Assembly: GCF_014483895.1 (NCBI RefSeq) | Contig: NZ_CP059987.1 | Location: 744,001-808,000 of the forward strand | DNA: 64,000 nucleotides | From: Protaetiibacter sp. SSC-01 | GTDB lineage: Bacteria; Actinomycetota; Actinomycetes; Actinomycetales; Microbacteriaceae | Direction of reading: 5' to 3' | In this document: positions 26,725 through 34,859 of the stretch, in pieces | How positions within the stretch are numbered: the stretch's first letter is position 1 | Layout: each line of letters opens with the position of its first letter | Program-made: the position numbers and the translations under genes | Notes under the pieces: model-generated | What the model saw: only the letters and a program-made list of their open reading frames with translations | Told to the model about the DNA's origin: nothing | Database searches by the model: none

Positions 26725-28161
26725 ATGACCGACCCCCGCCTCGCCGTCGTCGTCCTCGCAGCAGGGGAGGGCACGCGGATGCGCTCGCGCCGTGCCAAGG
26801 TGCTGCACCCGATCGCGGGGCTGCCGATGATCGCACACGTGCTGCAGACCGCGCGCCACCTCGAGCCCGCCTACGTCGAGGTCGTCGTGCGCCACCAGCG
26901 CGACGACGTCGCCGCCGCCGTGCGCGAGTACCTCGACGACGCGATCGTCGTCGACCAGGACGACGTGCCCGGCACGGGCCGCGCGGTCGAGCTCGCCGTC
27001 GAGGCGCTCCCCGCCGACTTCGACGGCGACGTCGTCGTCGTCTCCGGCGACGTGCCGCTGCTCGACGCCGTCACCCTCGGGGCGCTCCTCGAGCAGCACC
27101 GCGCGGCAGCGGCATCCGCCACCATCCTCTCCGCCGTGCTCGACGACGCGACCGGATACGGCCGCATCGTGCGCGACGCCGACGGCTCGGTCACCGCGAT
27201 CGTCGAGCACAAGGATGCCGACGAGACCGTGCTCGCGATCACCGAGATCAACTCGGGCAGCTACGTCTTCGCCGCCTCCGCACTGCGGGAGCTGCTGCCG
27301 CAGGTCGGCAGCGCCAACGCGCAGGGCGAGAAGTACCTGACGGATGTCGTGGCGCTCCTGCGGCAGACCTCGGCCCCCGTCGCGGCCGTGCCCGTGACCG
27401 AGAACTGGCGCGTCGCGGGCGTCAACGACCGTTCGCAGCTCGCCGAGCAGGCCGCGCGCCTCAACGCCATGATCGTGCGCGGACACCAGCTCAACGGTGT
27501 GACCATCCACGACCCCGCGACCACCTGGATCGACCTCACCGTCTCCATCGGACAGGACGCCGAGATCTGGCCCAACACGCGACTCGCGGGCGCCACGACG
27601 ATCGAGCGCGACGCATCCATCGGTCCCGACACGACGCTCGTCGACTGCGAGATCGGCGAGGGCGCGGTCGTGAAGCGCACGGATGCGACGCTCGCGGTCG
27701 TGAAGGCGTACGCCGAGGTCGGACCGTTCGCCTACCTGCGCCCCGGCACCGAGCTCGCGGGCGGCGGCAAGATCGGCACCTTCGTCGAGACGAAGAACGC
27801 CAAGATCGGCCGCGGCTCGAAGGTGCCGCACCTCTCTTACATCGGCGACACCGAGGTGGGGGAGGGGTCGAACATCGGCGCCGGCACCATCACCGCCAAC
27901 TACGACGGCGTCGACAAGCACCGCACGACCGTCGGGTCGCACGTGCGCACCGGATCGCACAACGTCTTCGTGGCGCCCGTCACGATCGGCGACGGCGCGT
28001 ACTCGGGGGCCGGCACCGTCATCCGCAAGGACGTGCCCCCGGGCGCCCTCGCCGTCAACGTCGCCCCGCAGCGCAACATCGACCGCTGGGTGGCCGCCAA
28101 CCGGCCCGGCACCGCCGCGGCGGATGCCGCTGCCGCGGCGCCGAGTAACACGTCTGAGTAA
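26725..28161 (+). CDS. glmU: Bifunctional GlcNAc-1-P uridyltransferase/GlcN-1-P acetyltransferase GlmU
   Basis: The product is 478 residues. The N-terminal pyrophosphorylase domain starts with L-A-A-G-E-G-T-R-M-R-S and K-V-L-H (residues 10-30). The C-terminal left-handed beta-helix has hexapeptide repeats, with Y-I-G-D, G-A-G-T-I-T-A-N-Y-D-G and the catalytic His region near residue 360-380. It makes UDP-GlcNAc for peptidoglycan and mycothiol. The C-terminal 30 residues are Ala-rich and low in complexity. A leaderless start is predicted. terC follows after a REP-like element and a riboswitch, with its own promoter. Confidence 0.96.
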   Translation: MTDPRLAVVVLAAGEGTRMRSRRAKVLHPIAGLPMIAHVLQTARHLEPAYVEVVVRHQRDDVAAAVREYLDDAIVVDQDDVPGTGRAVELAVEALPADFDGDVVVVSGDVPLLDAVTLGALLEQHRAAAASATILSAVLDDATGYGRIVRDADGSVTAIVEHKDADETVLAITEINSGSYVFAASALRELLPQVGSANAQGEKYLTDVVALLRQTSAPVAAVPVTENWRVAGVNDRSQLAEQAARLNAMIVRGHQLNGVTIHDPATTWIDLTVSIGQDAEIWPNTRLAGATTIERDASIGPDTTLVDCEIGEGAVVKRTDATLAVVKAYAEVGPFAYLRPGTELAGGGKIGTFVETKNAKIGRGSKVPHLSYIGDTEVGEGSNIGAGTITANYDGVDKHRTTVGSHVRTGSHNVFVAPVTIGDGAYSGAGTVIRKDVPPGALAVNVAPQRNIDRWVAANRPGTAAADAAAAAPSNTSE

Positions 28162-28180
28162 CACGGCCGGTCGCCGTCAC

Positions 28181-28220
28181 CCGCTGGTTGAGTAGCGCCG
28201 CAGGCGCGTGTCGAAACCAG
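28181..28220 (+). repeat. REP-like palindromic element (single copy)
   Basis: CCGCTGGTTGAGTA, hairpin GCGCC-gca-GGCGC (28195-28207), GTGTCGAAACCAG. The outer CTGGTT (28184-28189) and AACCAG (28215-28220) also pair. It lies between the glmU stop and the terC promoter. Confidence 0.85.
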
Positions 28221-28245
28221 CCCACGTGAGCCCGGCGGCTGTGGC

Positions 28246-28251
28246 TAGACT
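28246..28251 (+). promoter_or_regulatory. Predicted -10 element of terC
   Basis: TAGACT places the transcription start at about 28258-28261, exactly at the 5' end of the riboswitch-like leader. Confidence 0.55.
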
Positions 28252-28260
28252 GGGCGGGCG

Positions 28261-28400
28261 AAGGGGAGTATCCCACCTCGTCGCGGCCGTCATCACGGGC
28301 TCCGTTGCCGCAGCCCCGGCCGCGACCGCGGCAACCGCACCGGACGAGATCCGGAGGGTCGCCGCGCGGGAGAGACGTTCGAGGATCCTCCGTCCCCCGA
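28261..28400 (+). ncRNA. yybP-ykoY manganese riboswitch (predicted)
   Basis: The leader starts AAGGGGAGTAT and contains CGTCATCACGG (28289-28298 region), a CCGGACGAGATCCGG hairpin and GAGAGACGTTC (28370-28380), followed by CCCCC (28394-28398) that can pair with the initial GGGG. These blocks match the conserved parts of the yybP-ykoY family, which senses Mn2+ and commonly precedes TerC/Alx genes. It lies between the terC promoter and its TTG start. Confidence 0.72.
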
Positions 28401-28420
28401 AACCCCCGAAAGGTTCTCCG

Positions 28421-29431
28421 TTGGAACTCGCCCTCCCGCTCTGGTTCGAGATCGGCACCTACGCCTTCCTCGCCCTCATCCTCGCGTTCGACCTCATCCT
28501 CGCGTTCAAGCGCCCCCACGTGCCGTCGACGCGTGAGTCGGCGCTCTGGATCGGCTTCTACGTCACCCTCGCCCTGCTCTTCGCGGGCGCCATGCTGCTC
28601 ATCGGCGACGCCGAGCACGCGGGCCAGTTCGTCGCCGGATGGCTCACCGAGTACAGCCTGTCGATCGACAACCTGTTCGTGTTCCTGCTGATCATGGCCC
28701 GCTTCTCCGTGCCGCGTCAGTACCAGCAGGAGCTGCTCATGGTCGGCATCATCCTCGCCCTCGTGTTCCGCGGCATCTTCATCCTGCTGGGCGCCGCGCT
28801 CATCGAGAACTTCAGCTGGGTGTTCTACATCTTCGGCGCGTTCCTCATCTTCACGGCCATCCAGCAGGCCCGCACCGGCCACGACGACGAGGTCGAGGCC
28901 GAGAACAAGATCCTCGGCTGGCTGCGCCGCCGCGTCGCCGTCACCGACGAGTTCCACGGCTCGAAGATGCGCGTCGTGATCGACGGCCGCAAGACGTTCA
29001 CCCCCGTGCTGCTCGTGCTCATCGCCCTCGGCACGACCGACCTCGTGTTCGCGCTCGACTCGATTCCCGCCATCTTCGGCATCACCCAGAGCGCCTTCAT
29101 CGTGTTCACCGCCAACGTGTTCGCGCTCATGGGCCTCCGCCAGCTGTACTTCCTGCTCGGCGACCTCGTCGAGAAGCTTGAGTACCTCAAGTACGGCATC
29201 GCGTTCATCCTGCTGTTCATCGGCGTGAAGCTCGTATTCCACGCGATGCACGAGAACGAGCTGCCGTTCATCAACGGCGGACACCCCATCGAGTGGGCGC
29301 CGGATATCAACACGTGGACCTCGCTCGGCGTCATCGTCGCCTCCATGACGGTCGCCGTCGTCGCGAGCCTCATCCGGATGCGCCGGGTCGCCCTGGCAGA
29401 GAAGTCGGACTCCACCGGCGAGCGCCCTTGA
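28421..29431 (+). CDS. terC: TerC-family integral membrane protein (probable Mn2+ exporter, Alx-like)
   Basis: This 336-residue protein has about 9 membrane segments. The TerC signatures are S-L-S-I-D-N-L-F-V-F near residue 79 and F-A-L-D-S-I-P-A-I-F near residue 211, which carry the paired acidic residues. Alx/TerC proteins export manganese. The frame is open from 28208, but that segment is the riboswitch; the TTG at 28421 is preferred, with GAAAGG 7 bases upstream and the family N-terminus M-E-L-A-L-P-L-W. The riboswitch predicts induction by Mn2+. Confidence 0.88.
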   Translation: MELALPLWFEIGTYAFLALILAFDLILAFKRPHVPSTRESALWIGFYVTLALLFAGAMLLIGDAEHAGQFVAGWLTEYSLSIDNLFVFLLIMARFSVPRQYQQELLMVGIILALVFRGIFILLGAALIENFSWVFYIFGAFLIFTAIQQARTGHDDEVEAENKILGWLRRRVAVTDEFHGSKMRVVIDGRKTFTPVLLVLIALGTTDLVFALDSIPAIFGITQSAFIVFTANVFALMGLRQLYFLLGDLVEKLEYLKYGIAFILLFIGVKLVFHAMHENELPFINGGHPIEWAPDINTWTSLGVIVASMTVAVVASLIRMRRVALAEKSDSTGERP

Positions 29432-29462
29432 CGCGGCATGCGGGCGTGGAAATGATCTAGGG

Positions 29463-29993
29463 GTGACCGACAGCACACCCGGATACCAGCCCGAGGAACC
29501 CGTGCTGCGGCCGCCGTGGTTGCAGGGGGGCGACCTCGAGCAGGGGCTCATCGACACCCGCACCAAGATCGTCGGCCGCGGCATGCCGCCACGCGACCCC
29601 TCGGAGCCCGTCTTCTTCCCCGGCGGACCGCCGCGGCACGTCACCGGCTGGGTGCTGCTGCTCGCCGACGGCGACCGCGTCGCCGTCGACGGTCCCCTCG
29701 TCATCGGCCGCAAGCCGTTCGATGTCGAGGGCTTCCCGGGCGCGAAGCTCGTCGCCGTCGTCGATCGCGAGAAGACCGTGTCGAAGAACCACGCCATCCT
29801 GCTGCCGTACGACGGCGGGCTCTTCGTGCTCGACCTCAACTCCACCAACGGCGTCGCCGTCGTCGCCAACCGCCGCCGCAGCGCCGTCACCTCGACCGAG
29901 TTCACCCCGGTGCCCGATGGCGCCGTCATCGAGCTGGGCTCGTACCTGCTCGGCGTCGACCACGTGCCGGCAGCCGAGCAGCCGGCATCCTGA
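29463..29993 (+). CDS. FHA-domain protein, first gene of the T7SS-like locus
   Basis: The product is 176 residues. The N-terminal 55 residues are disordered and contain D-T-R-T-K-I-V-G-R-G-M-P. An FHA domain follows (about 65-168), with I-G-R-K, S-K-N-H and D-L-N-S-T-N-G, all residues needed for phosphothreonine binding. It starts at GTG, with AATGAT 6 bases upstream, so it may be leaderless. It closely resembles the last FHA protein of the locus (54030-54656), including an insertion with G-F-P-G-A before S-K-N-H. It probably docks to a phosphorylated component of the secretion machine, for example the kinase encoded nearby. Confidence 0.85.
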   Translation: MTDSTPGYQPEEPVLRPPWLQGGDLEQGLIDTRTKIVGRGMPPRDPSEPVFFPGGPPRHVTGWVLLLADGDRVAVDGPLVIGRKPFDVEGFPGAKLVAVVDREKTVSKNHAILLPYDGGLFVLDLNSTNGVAVVANRRRSAVTSTEFTPVPDGAVIELGSYLLGVDHVPAAEQPAS

Positions 29994-30002
29994 ACCTTTC
30001 TA

Positions 30003-30078
30003 GGCGCCAAACGCTGCAGCGTTCGGCGCCGGGCGCCAGACATCACTGGCGCGTAAGGCGAAACGCTGCAGCGTTTGG
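30003..30078. promoter_or_regulatory. Paired palindromes upstream of the phosphatase-kinase operon
   Basis: Two copies of CCAAACGCTGCAGCGTT face each other: 30007-30023 and, inverted, 30062-30078. Each contains the perfect palindrome AACGCTGCAGCGTT. The first copy is enclosed by GGCGCC arms, giving a 28-bp near-perfect palindrome (30003-30030). Between them GCGCCA (30033-30038) pairs with TGGCGC (30047-30052). It could be a two-site operator or a terminator after the FHA gene. Confidence 0.6.
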
Positions 30079-30146
30079 CCACCGGTGACGGGTGCCATGG
30101 GGAGGGGTACCCACGGATGCGGCGCGTGAGGGCCGCTCCCGCTTGC

Positions 30147-30152
30147 TAGCGT
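30147..30152 (+). promoter_or_regulatory. Predicted -10 element for the PP2C-FHA-kinase genes
   Basis: TAGCGT within TTGCTAGCGTTG lies 30 bases before the GTG at 30182, which has its own AGGGGAG site. No clear -35 is seen. Confidence 0.45.
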
Positions 30153-30181
30153 TGCCGGGACCGCGATACGAGGGGAGCGCC

Positions 30182-31024
30182 GTGGACACTCGCGAGGATC
30201 TCGCGATCGGCGACGTCGTCGTGCAGCTCCGCTACGAGGGCGCGAGCGACGTCGGCGCGGTGCGCTCCGCCAACGAGGACAGCTTCCTCGCCGCCCCTCC
30301 GTTCTGGATCGTCGCCGACGGCATGGGCGGGCACGCCCATGGCGATCTCGCGAGCCGCTCCGCGGTCGAGGTGTTCGACCGGCTCACCGGCGACGGCCCC
30401 GTCGGGGCGCGCGCCGTACTCGCCGCCGTGAAGGCCGCCAACGCGGCCGTCGTCGACCTGCGCACCGACTCCATCTCGGGCACGACGCTCACGGGCGTCG
30501 CGATCGTCGACGTCGACGGCGCGGGCCCCCACTGGATGGCGTTCAACGTGGGCGACTCCCGCACCTACAGCTGGGACGGCCGCCGCCTCGAGCAGCAGAG
30601 CATCGACCACTCGGCCGTGCAGGAGCTCATCGCGGCGGGGGTCATCGCCCCCGAGGAGGCGGCCGGCCACCCGCAGCGCAACGTCGTCACGCGGGCGCTC
30701 GGTGCGGAGGTCGAGGTCGACCCCGACATCTGGCTGCTTCCCCTGCGCGGACGCCAGACGTTCCTGCTCTGCAGCGACGGGCTCACGAAGGAGCTCAGCG
30801 ACGAGGAGATCGCGCGCATCATCGTCTTCCACGACCAGCAGTCGAGCCGCGAGCCCGACGGCCCGAACCTCGCCGAGCGTCTCGTCGGGGCGGCCGTCGC
30901 CGCGGGGGGTCGCGACAACGTGACCGTCGTGATCGTCGAGTCGTCGGTCGAGGAAGCTGCATCCGACCCGGAGGAGACGGTCGACCGCGACCGTCGCCTC
31001 GAGGACACACTCCCGAGGGCTTGA
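30182..31024 (+). CDS. PP2C-family Ser/Thr protein phosphatase
   Basis: This 280-residue protein has the PP2C metal motifs in order: S-A-N-E-D-S-F near residue 31, V-A-D-G-M-G-G-H near 45, S-G-T-T-L-T-G near 100, N-V-G-D-S-R-T-Y near 120, L-C-S-D-G-L-T near 198 and G-G-R-D-N-V-T-V near 243. It should dephosphorylate the targets of the kinase encoded two genes downstream. It has no membrane segment, unlike PstP. AGGGGAG precedes the GTG start. The next gene follows after one base. Confidence 0.93.
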   Translation: MDTREDLAIGDVVVQLRYEGASDVGAVRSANEDSFLAAPPFWIVADGMGGHAHGDLASRSAVEVFDRLTGDGPVGARAVLAAVKAANAAVVDLRTDSISGTTLTGVAIVDVDGAGPHWMAFNVGDSRTYSWDGRRLEQQSIDHSAVQELIAAGVIAPEEAAGHPQRNVVTRALGAEVEVDPDIWLLPLRGRQTFLLCSDGLTKELSDEEIARIIVFHDQQSSREPDGPNLAERLVGAAVAAGGRDNVTVVIVESSVEEAASDPEETVDRDRRLEDTLPRA

Positions 31025-31025
31025 C

Positions 31026-32342
31026 GTGACGCATCGCTACACCGCAGCAGCCGACGGCTGGCTCGCATTCATCACCCCGTCCCGGCAGCTGTTCGTGGGC
31101 GCCGAGCTGGAGCCGGCGGTGATCGACCGGCTGTGGGCGCGCATCCGCGACGAGCGTGGGCCCGCCGGCCTGCTCGAGACCCTCACCGCGAACGGCCTCT
31201 TCGCGACGCCGCCGTTCGCGTTCGTCGAGGCGGGCGACGGCGGCGTGAGCGTCATCGTGCGCGGCGACGCGACCGTGCGCTCGGGCGCCGAGCAGGTGTC
31301 GGGTGCGGGCGCCACGACGTGGATCGAACGACGGATGCCGGGGGGCTCCGTCGGGGTCGCCCTCGCCGGGCGCGGTGGCAGCGAGCTGCCCATCGAGGCG
31401 GGGGTCGTGCGCGCGTCGGCGTTCGCGACGGGGTCCGGTGCTCTGCCGGTCGCGCCCGCGGCGAACCCCGCCGTCGCATCCGCCCCGCCGGAGACAGCCG
31501 CCGCATCCATCGCGCCGACCGACGCGACCGAGGCACCGGCGCCCGGGGACCTCGCGGGCGCAGCGCCGACCGCGACCCCGACCCCCGACGAGTTCATGCC
31601 GCCGCCCGCGACGGGCGCCGCGCCGACGCCGCCCGTGTTCGTGCCGCAGGTCTCGGAGCTCACCGTCACGAGCCTCCCCGACGAGCCGCACGCCGAGGAG
31701 GGCGCTCCCGAGACCGAGCCCGCCGCATCCGCCGAGCCCGCCGCATCCGCCGGCGACGCAGCCGCGGGCGACGGCTACGACTACCTGTTCGGCGACACGA
31801 TGTACCGCTCGGTCGAGGACGCCGCCGTGCGCCCGGCCGAGCCCGAGGAGGGCGCCGAGTCCGACGCCGACGCAGCCGCGGAATCCGACGCCGCCGCCGA
31901 GCCCGAGGGCGACCACGACGGCAGCACCGTGCTCGCGTCGTCGATCACGCGCACGGGCCGCCAGCGTCGGCCGCGCGGCGCCGCCGCCGCCGCACCCGCG
32001 GCCCCGTCGGTCGTCGTCGTGCTGCCCGGCGGCACCCGCGAGCCCCTCGACGAGGCCCTCGTGCTCGGCCGCTCGCCGAGCGTCTCGGGTGTGCCCGCGG
32101 GCCAGCTGCCGCGCCTCGTGACGCTCACGGGCGGCGACCAGGACATCTCGCGCTCGCACCTGCGCATCGCGCTCGAGGGCGGCACCGTCGTGGTCACCGA
32201 TCTGCACTCGCGCAACGGCACGACGATCGTCATGCCGAGCGGCGAGAGCCAGAAGCTGCGCGGCGGCGAGCCGACCCCCGTCATCGTCGGAACGCGCATC
32301 GACCTCGGTGGCGGCATCGAGCTCGCGCTCGAGGAGGTCTGA
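31026..32342 (+). CDS. FHA-domain protein with long disordered linker
   Basis: The product is 438 residues. Residues 1-125 form a compact domain I do not recognise (W-L-A-F-I-T-P-S-R, then G-A-T-T-W-I-E-R-R). Residues 130-330 are Ala/Pro/Glu-rich and disordered. The C-terminal FHA domain (about 340-435) has L-G-R-S, I-S-R-S-H and D-L-H-S-R-N-G. The N-terminal domain may sense or bind another locus protein while the FHA domain reads phosphothreonine. The stop overlaps the kinase start (TGATG), so phosphatase, FHA protein and kinase are co-translated. Confidence 0.82.
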   Translation: MTHRYTAAADGWLAFITPSRQLFVGAELEPAVIDRLWARIRDERGPAGLLETLTANGLFATPPFAFVEAGDGGVSVIVRGDATVRSGAEQVSGAGATTWIERRMPGGSVGVALAGRGGSELPIEAGVVRASAFATGSGALPVAPAANPAVASAPPETAAASIAPTDATEAPAPGDLAGAAPTATPTPDEFMPPPATGAAPTPPVFVPQVSELTVTSLPDEPHAEEGAPETEPAASAEPAASAGDAAAGDGYDYLFGDTMYRSVEDAAVRPAEPEEGAESDADAAAESDAAAEPEGDHDGSTVLASSITRTGRQRRPRGAAAAAPAAPSVVVVLPGGTREPLDEALVLGRSPSVSGVPAGQLPRLVTLTGGDQDISRSHLRIALEGGTVVVTDLHSRNGTTIVMPSGESQKLRGGEPTPVIVGTRIDLGGGIELALEEV

Positions 32343-34042
32343 TGCGCCGACCCACCTCGACGCCCCCCGAGCTGCCCGGCTACAGCTATGTGCGCCTGCT
32401 CGGCTCGGGCGGCTTCTCCGACGTCTTCCTCTACGACCAGCAGCTGCCGCGTCGCCGCGTCGCCGTGAAGGTGCTGCTGCTCGACGAGCTCACGCCCGCC
32501 AACCGCGCGGCCTTCGCGGCCGAGGCGAACCTCATGGCGCAGCTGTCGGCGCACCCCTACATCGTCACGATCTACCACGCCGACGTCGCATCCGACGATC
32601 GCCCGTACTTCGTCATGGAGTACTGCTCGGGCCCGAGCCTCGCCGAGCGCTACAAGCAGGCGCCCCTGCAGGTCGCGGATGCGCTGCGCACGGGCGTGCG
32701 CCTCTCGAGCGCCGTGCACACGGCCCACCTCGCCGGCATCCTGCACCGCGACATCAAGCCCGCCAACGTGCTCGCGAACGACTACGGCTGGCCGGCGCTC
32801 ACCGACTTCGGCATCTCGTCGGCCGTCGACGACGCCCTCCCCGCGCACACGACGACGCTCGCGGGCGCGCTGAGCGACACGGGCACGGGCGGAACGAGCG
32901 GCCAGGTGGGCCTCTCGGTGCCGTGGTCGCCGCCCGAGATGTTCGAGGACGACCCCGACCCGGATGTGCGCAGCGACGTGTTCTCGCTCGCCGCGACCAT
33001 CTGGACGGTGCTCGCGGGCCAGACGCCCTTCGAGGTGAAGGGCCGCTCGAACGGCACGCTCGACCTCATCGGCCGCATCGAGCGCGGCGCGATCACGCCC
33101 ATGGACCGCACGGACGTGCCGCGTTCGCTCATCGCGGTGCTGCAGAAGGGCATGGCGACCGAGCGCGAGGACCGCTTCGCGAGCGCCCTCGACTTCGGCC
33201 GCGCCCTGCAGCGCGTCGAGATGGAGCTCGGCTACGCGCGCACGGAGCTCGAGGTGCCGAACCTGCACCTCGAGACCCCCGAGCGCCCCGCCGACACGGG
33301 CGGCGCCGACGAGACGCGGGTGCGCCAGGTGGCGACGATCGAGGCGCAGCCGGTCGCTCCCGCGCCGGCAGCGCCCCCCGCATCCGCCGACGAGACCCGC
33401 GTGCGCGGCGCGACGACGATCGACGCCCAGCCGCGTCCGGCCGCGCCGGGGGCGGTGCCGTCAGCCGCGACGATCCCGCCCGCGCCCTCGGCCGCATCCG
33501 CTCCCACCGCGCACGAGGCGGCGCCCACCGAGACCGTCATCCGCCCGCGCGGCCCTGTCGCGGCCCCGGCCGAACCGACCCCGGCGCCCGATGCCGCGGC
33601 CGAGCCCCGCTCGCGCCGCGGCCTCGTGACGGGCATCGTGCTCGGCGTCGTCGCGGTCGTCGTCGCGGCGGCCGTCGTCATCGGAATCGTCCTGTCGGGG
33701 GGAGCGCCCGATGCCGCACCCACCCCGAAGCCCAGCTCCGGCGGGGGAGGCGGCGAGGCGATCGTGCCGACGACGATCCCCGTGCCGGTGCTCGCGGGCG
33801 CGCCGACGCTCGAGGGGGCGACCGTGACGTTCACGGTCGAGAACCCCGACCCGGAGGACGACGACCAGTTCATGTGGCAGCTGAGCAACCGGCCCGACCT
33901 GCCGCAGCGCCACACGAGCGCCGACGGCGTCATCGCCGTCGACGGCTACGCGGCGGGCTCGCCCCTGTGCATCGACGTCATGGTGCTGCGCAAGGGCAAG
34001 ACCTCCGACGTCCTGATCGCCTGCTACCCCCCGGTGGGATGA
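32342..34042 (+). CDS. Membrane Ser/Thr protein kinase (PknB-like Hanks type)
   Basis: The product is 566 residues. The kinase domain covers about 15-290: G-S-G-G-F-S-D-V, the ATP Lys43 in V-A-V-K, catalytic H-R-D (135-137) with K139 and N142, D-F-G (155-157) and S-P-P-E-M. A juxtamembrane part (295-425) has two near-identical D-E-T-R-V-R segments and a T-E-T-V-I-R, likely autophosphorylation/FHA docking sites. One membrane segment at about 428-450 is followed by a 115-residue outside domain with two Cys, not PASTA repeats. The kinase would couple an external signal to the FHA proteins of this locus. Confidence 0.92.
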   Translation: MRRPTSTPPELPGYSYVRLLGSGGFSDVFLYDQQLPRRRVAVKVLLLDELTPANRAAFAAEANLMAQLSAHPYIVTIYHADVASDDRPYFVMEYCSGPSLAERYKQAPLQVADALRTGVRLSSAVHTAHLAGILHRDIKPANVLANDYGWPALTDFGISSAVDDALPAHTTTLAGALSDTGTGGTSGQVGLSVPWSPPEMFEDDPDPDVRSDVFSLAATIWTVLAGQTPFEVKGRSNGTLDLIGRIERGAITPMDRTDVPRSLIAVLQKGMATEREDRFASALDFGRALQRVEMELGYARTELEVPNLHLETPERPADTGGADETRVRQVATIEAQPVAPAPAAPPASADETRVRGATTIDAQPRPAAPGAVPSAATIPPAPSAASAPTAHEAAPTETVIRPRGPVAAPAEPTPAPDAAAEPRSRRGLVTGIVLGVVAVVVAAAVVIGIVLSGGAPDAAPTPKPSSGGGGGEAIVPTTIPVPVLAGAPTLEGATVTFTVENPDPEDDDQFMWQLSNRPDLPQRHTSADGVIAVDGYAAGSPLCIDVMVLRKGKTSDVLIACYPPVG

Positions 34043-34773
34043 TGACCAACTCCCTGCGTATCGACTTCTGCGGCGAGAAGTACACCGCCGCGCCCGGCGC
34101 CGACTTCGTGATCGGCCGCGAGGGCGACCTCGAGATCGACGACAACCCGTACCTGCACCGGCGCTTCCTGCTGCTCACGGAGGAGCGGGGCCTGTGGTGG
34201 GTCGCGAACGTCGGCACGCTGCTCTCGGCGACGATCACCGACGGCTCGGGCGGCGTGCAGGCGTGGCTGCCGCCGGGCGGCCGCATCCCGATCGTCTTCC
34301 CGACGGTGCAGGTGCTCTTCAGCGCGGGCTCGACGACCTACGACTTCACGATCGAGAACGACGAGGAGTACTTCTCGACGACGAACATCCACTCGGGCGC
34401 CTCGGGGACGACGACCATCGGGGTCGTGCCGCTCACGAGCTCGCAGCGGCTGCTCGTGCTCGCCCTCTCGGAGCACGTGCTGCGGCAGGACTCCCCGGGC
34501 CGCGGCGAGATCCCGAGCTCGGCGGAGGCCGCGGAGCGTCTCGGCTGGCCGCTCACGACGTTCAACCGCAAGCTCGACAACGTGTGCGAGAAGCTCGACA
34601 AGGTGGGCGTGCAGGGGCTCCGCGGAGGCCGCGGCAAGCTCGCCACGAACCGCCGCGCGCGCCTCGTCGAGTACGCCGTCGCGAGCCGGCTCGTGAGCCG
34701 CGAGGACCTCGTGCTGCTCGACCGGAACGCCGCCGCGGGGGCCTCGGCGGGGTCCGAGGAGGATGGGGAGTAG
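34039..34773 (+). CDS. Degenerate FHA domain fused to a winged-helix-like domain
   Basis: The product is 244 residues. The N-terminal 105 residues resemble an FHA fold (D-F-V-I-G-R-E-G-D), but L-H-R-R replaces the S-x-x-H motif and the usual N-G pair is missing, so phosphothreonine binding is doubtful. The C-terminal part has a helix-turn-helix candidate, A-E-A-A-E-R-L-G-W-P-L-T-T-F-N-R-K-L. It may be a DNA-binding regulator of the locus or a scaffolding protein. The start overlaps the kinase stop; two consecutive ATG codons at 34039 and 34042 are both possible. Confidence 0.7.
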   Translation: MMTNSLRIDFCGEKYTAAPGADFVIGREGDLEIDDNPYLHRRFLLLTEERGLWWVANVGTLLSATITDGSGGVQAWLPPGGRIPIVFPTVQVLFSAGSTTYDFTIENDEEYFSTTNIHSGASGTTTIGVVPLTSSQRLLVLALSEHVLRQDSPGRGEIPSSAEAAERLGWPLTTFNRKLDNVCEKLDKVGVQGLRGGRGKLATNRRARLVEYAVASRLVSREDLVLLDRNAAAGASAGSEEDGE

Positions 34774-34812
34774 TCCCCTGTCAAGGCCGGAACCCGAGTC
34801 TCTCTCTCGTGC

Positions 34813-34818
34813 TAGCCT
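34813..34818 (+). promoter_or_regulatory. Predicted -10 element before the giant surface protein
   Basis: TAGCCT within GTGCTAGCCTGA lies about 40 bases upstream of the chosen ATG at 34860. The 86-base gap after the FHA-HTH gene is the largest in this part of the locus, which supports a separate promoter. Confidence 0.45.
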
Positions 34819-34859
34819 GAACGCGCTTGTCCCCCGATGCGGGGTCGAACGGGCGTTGC

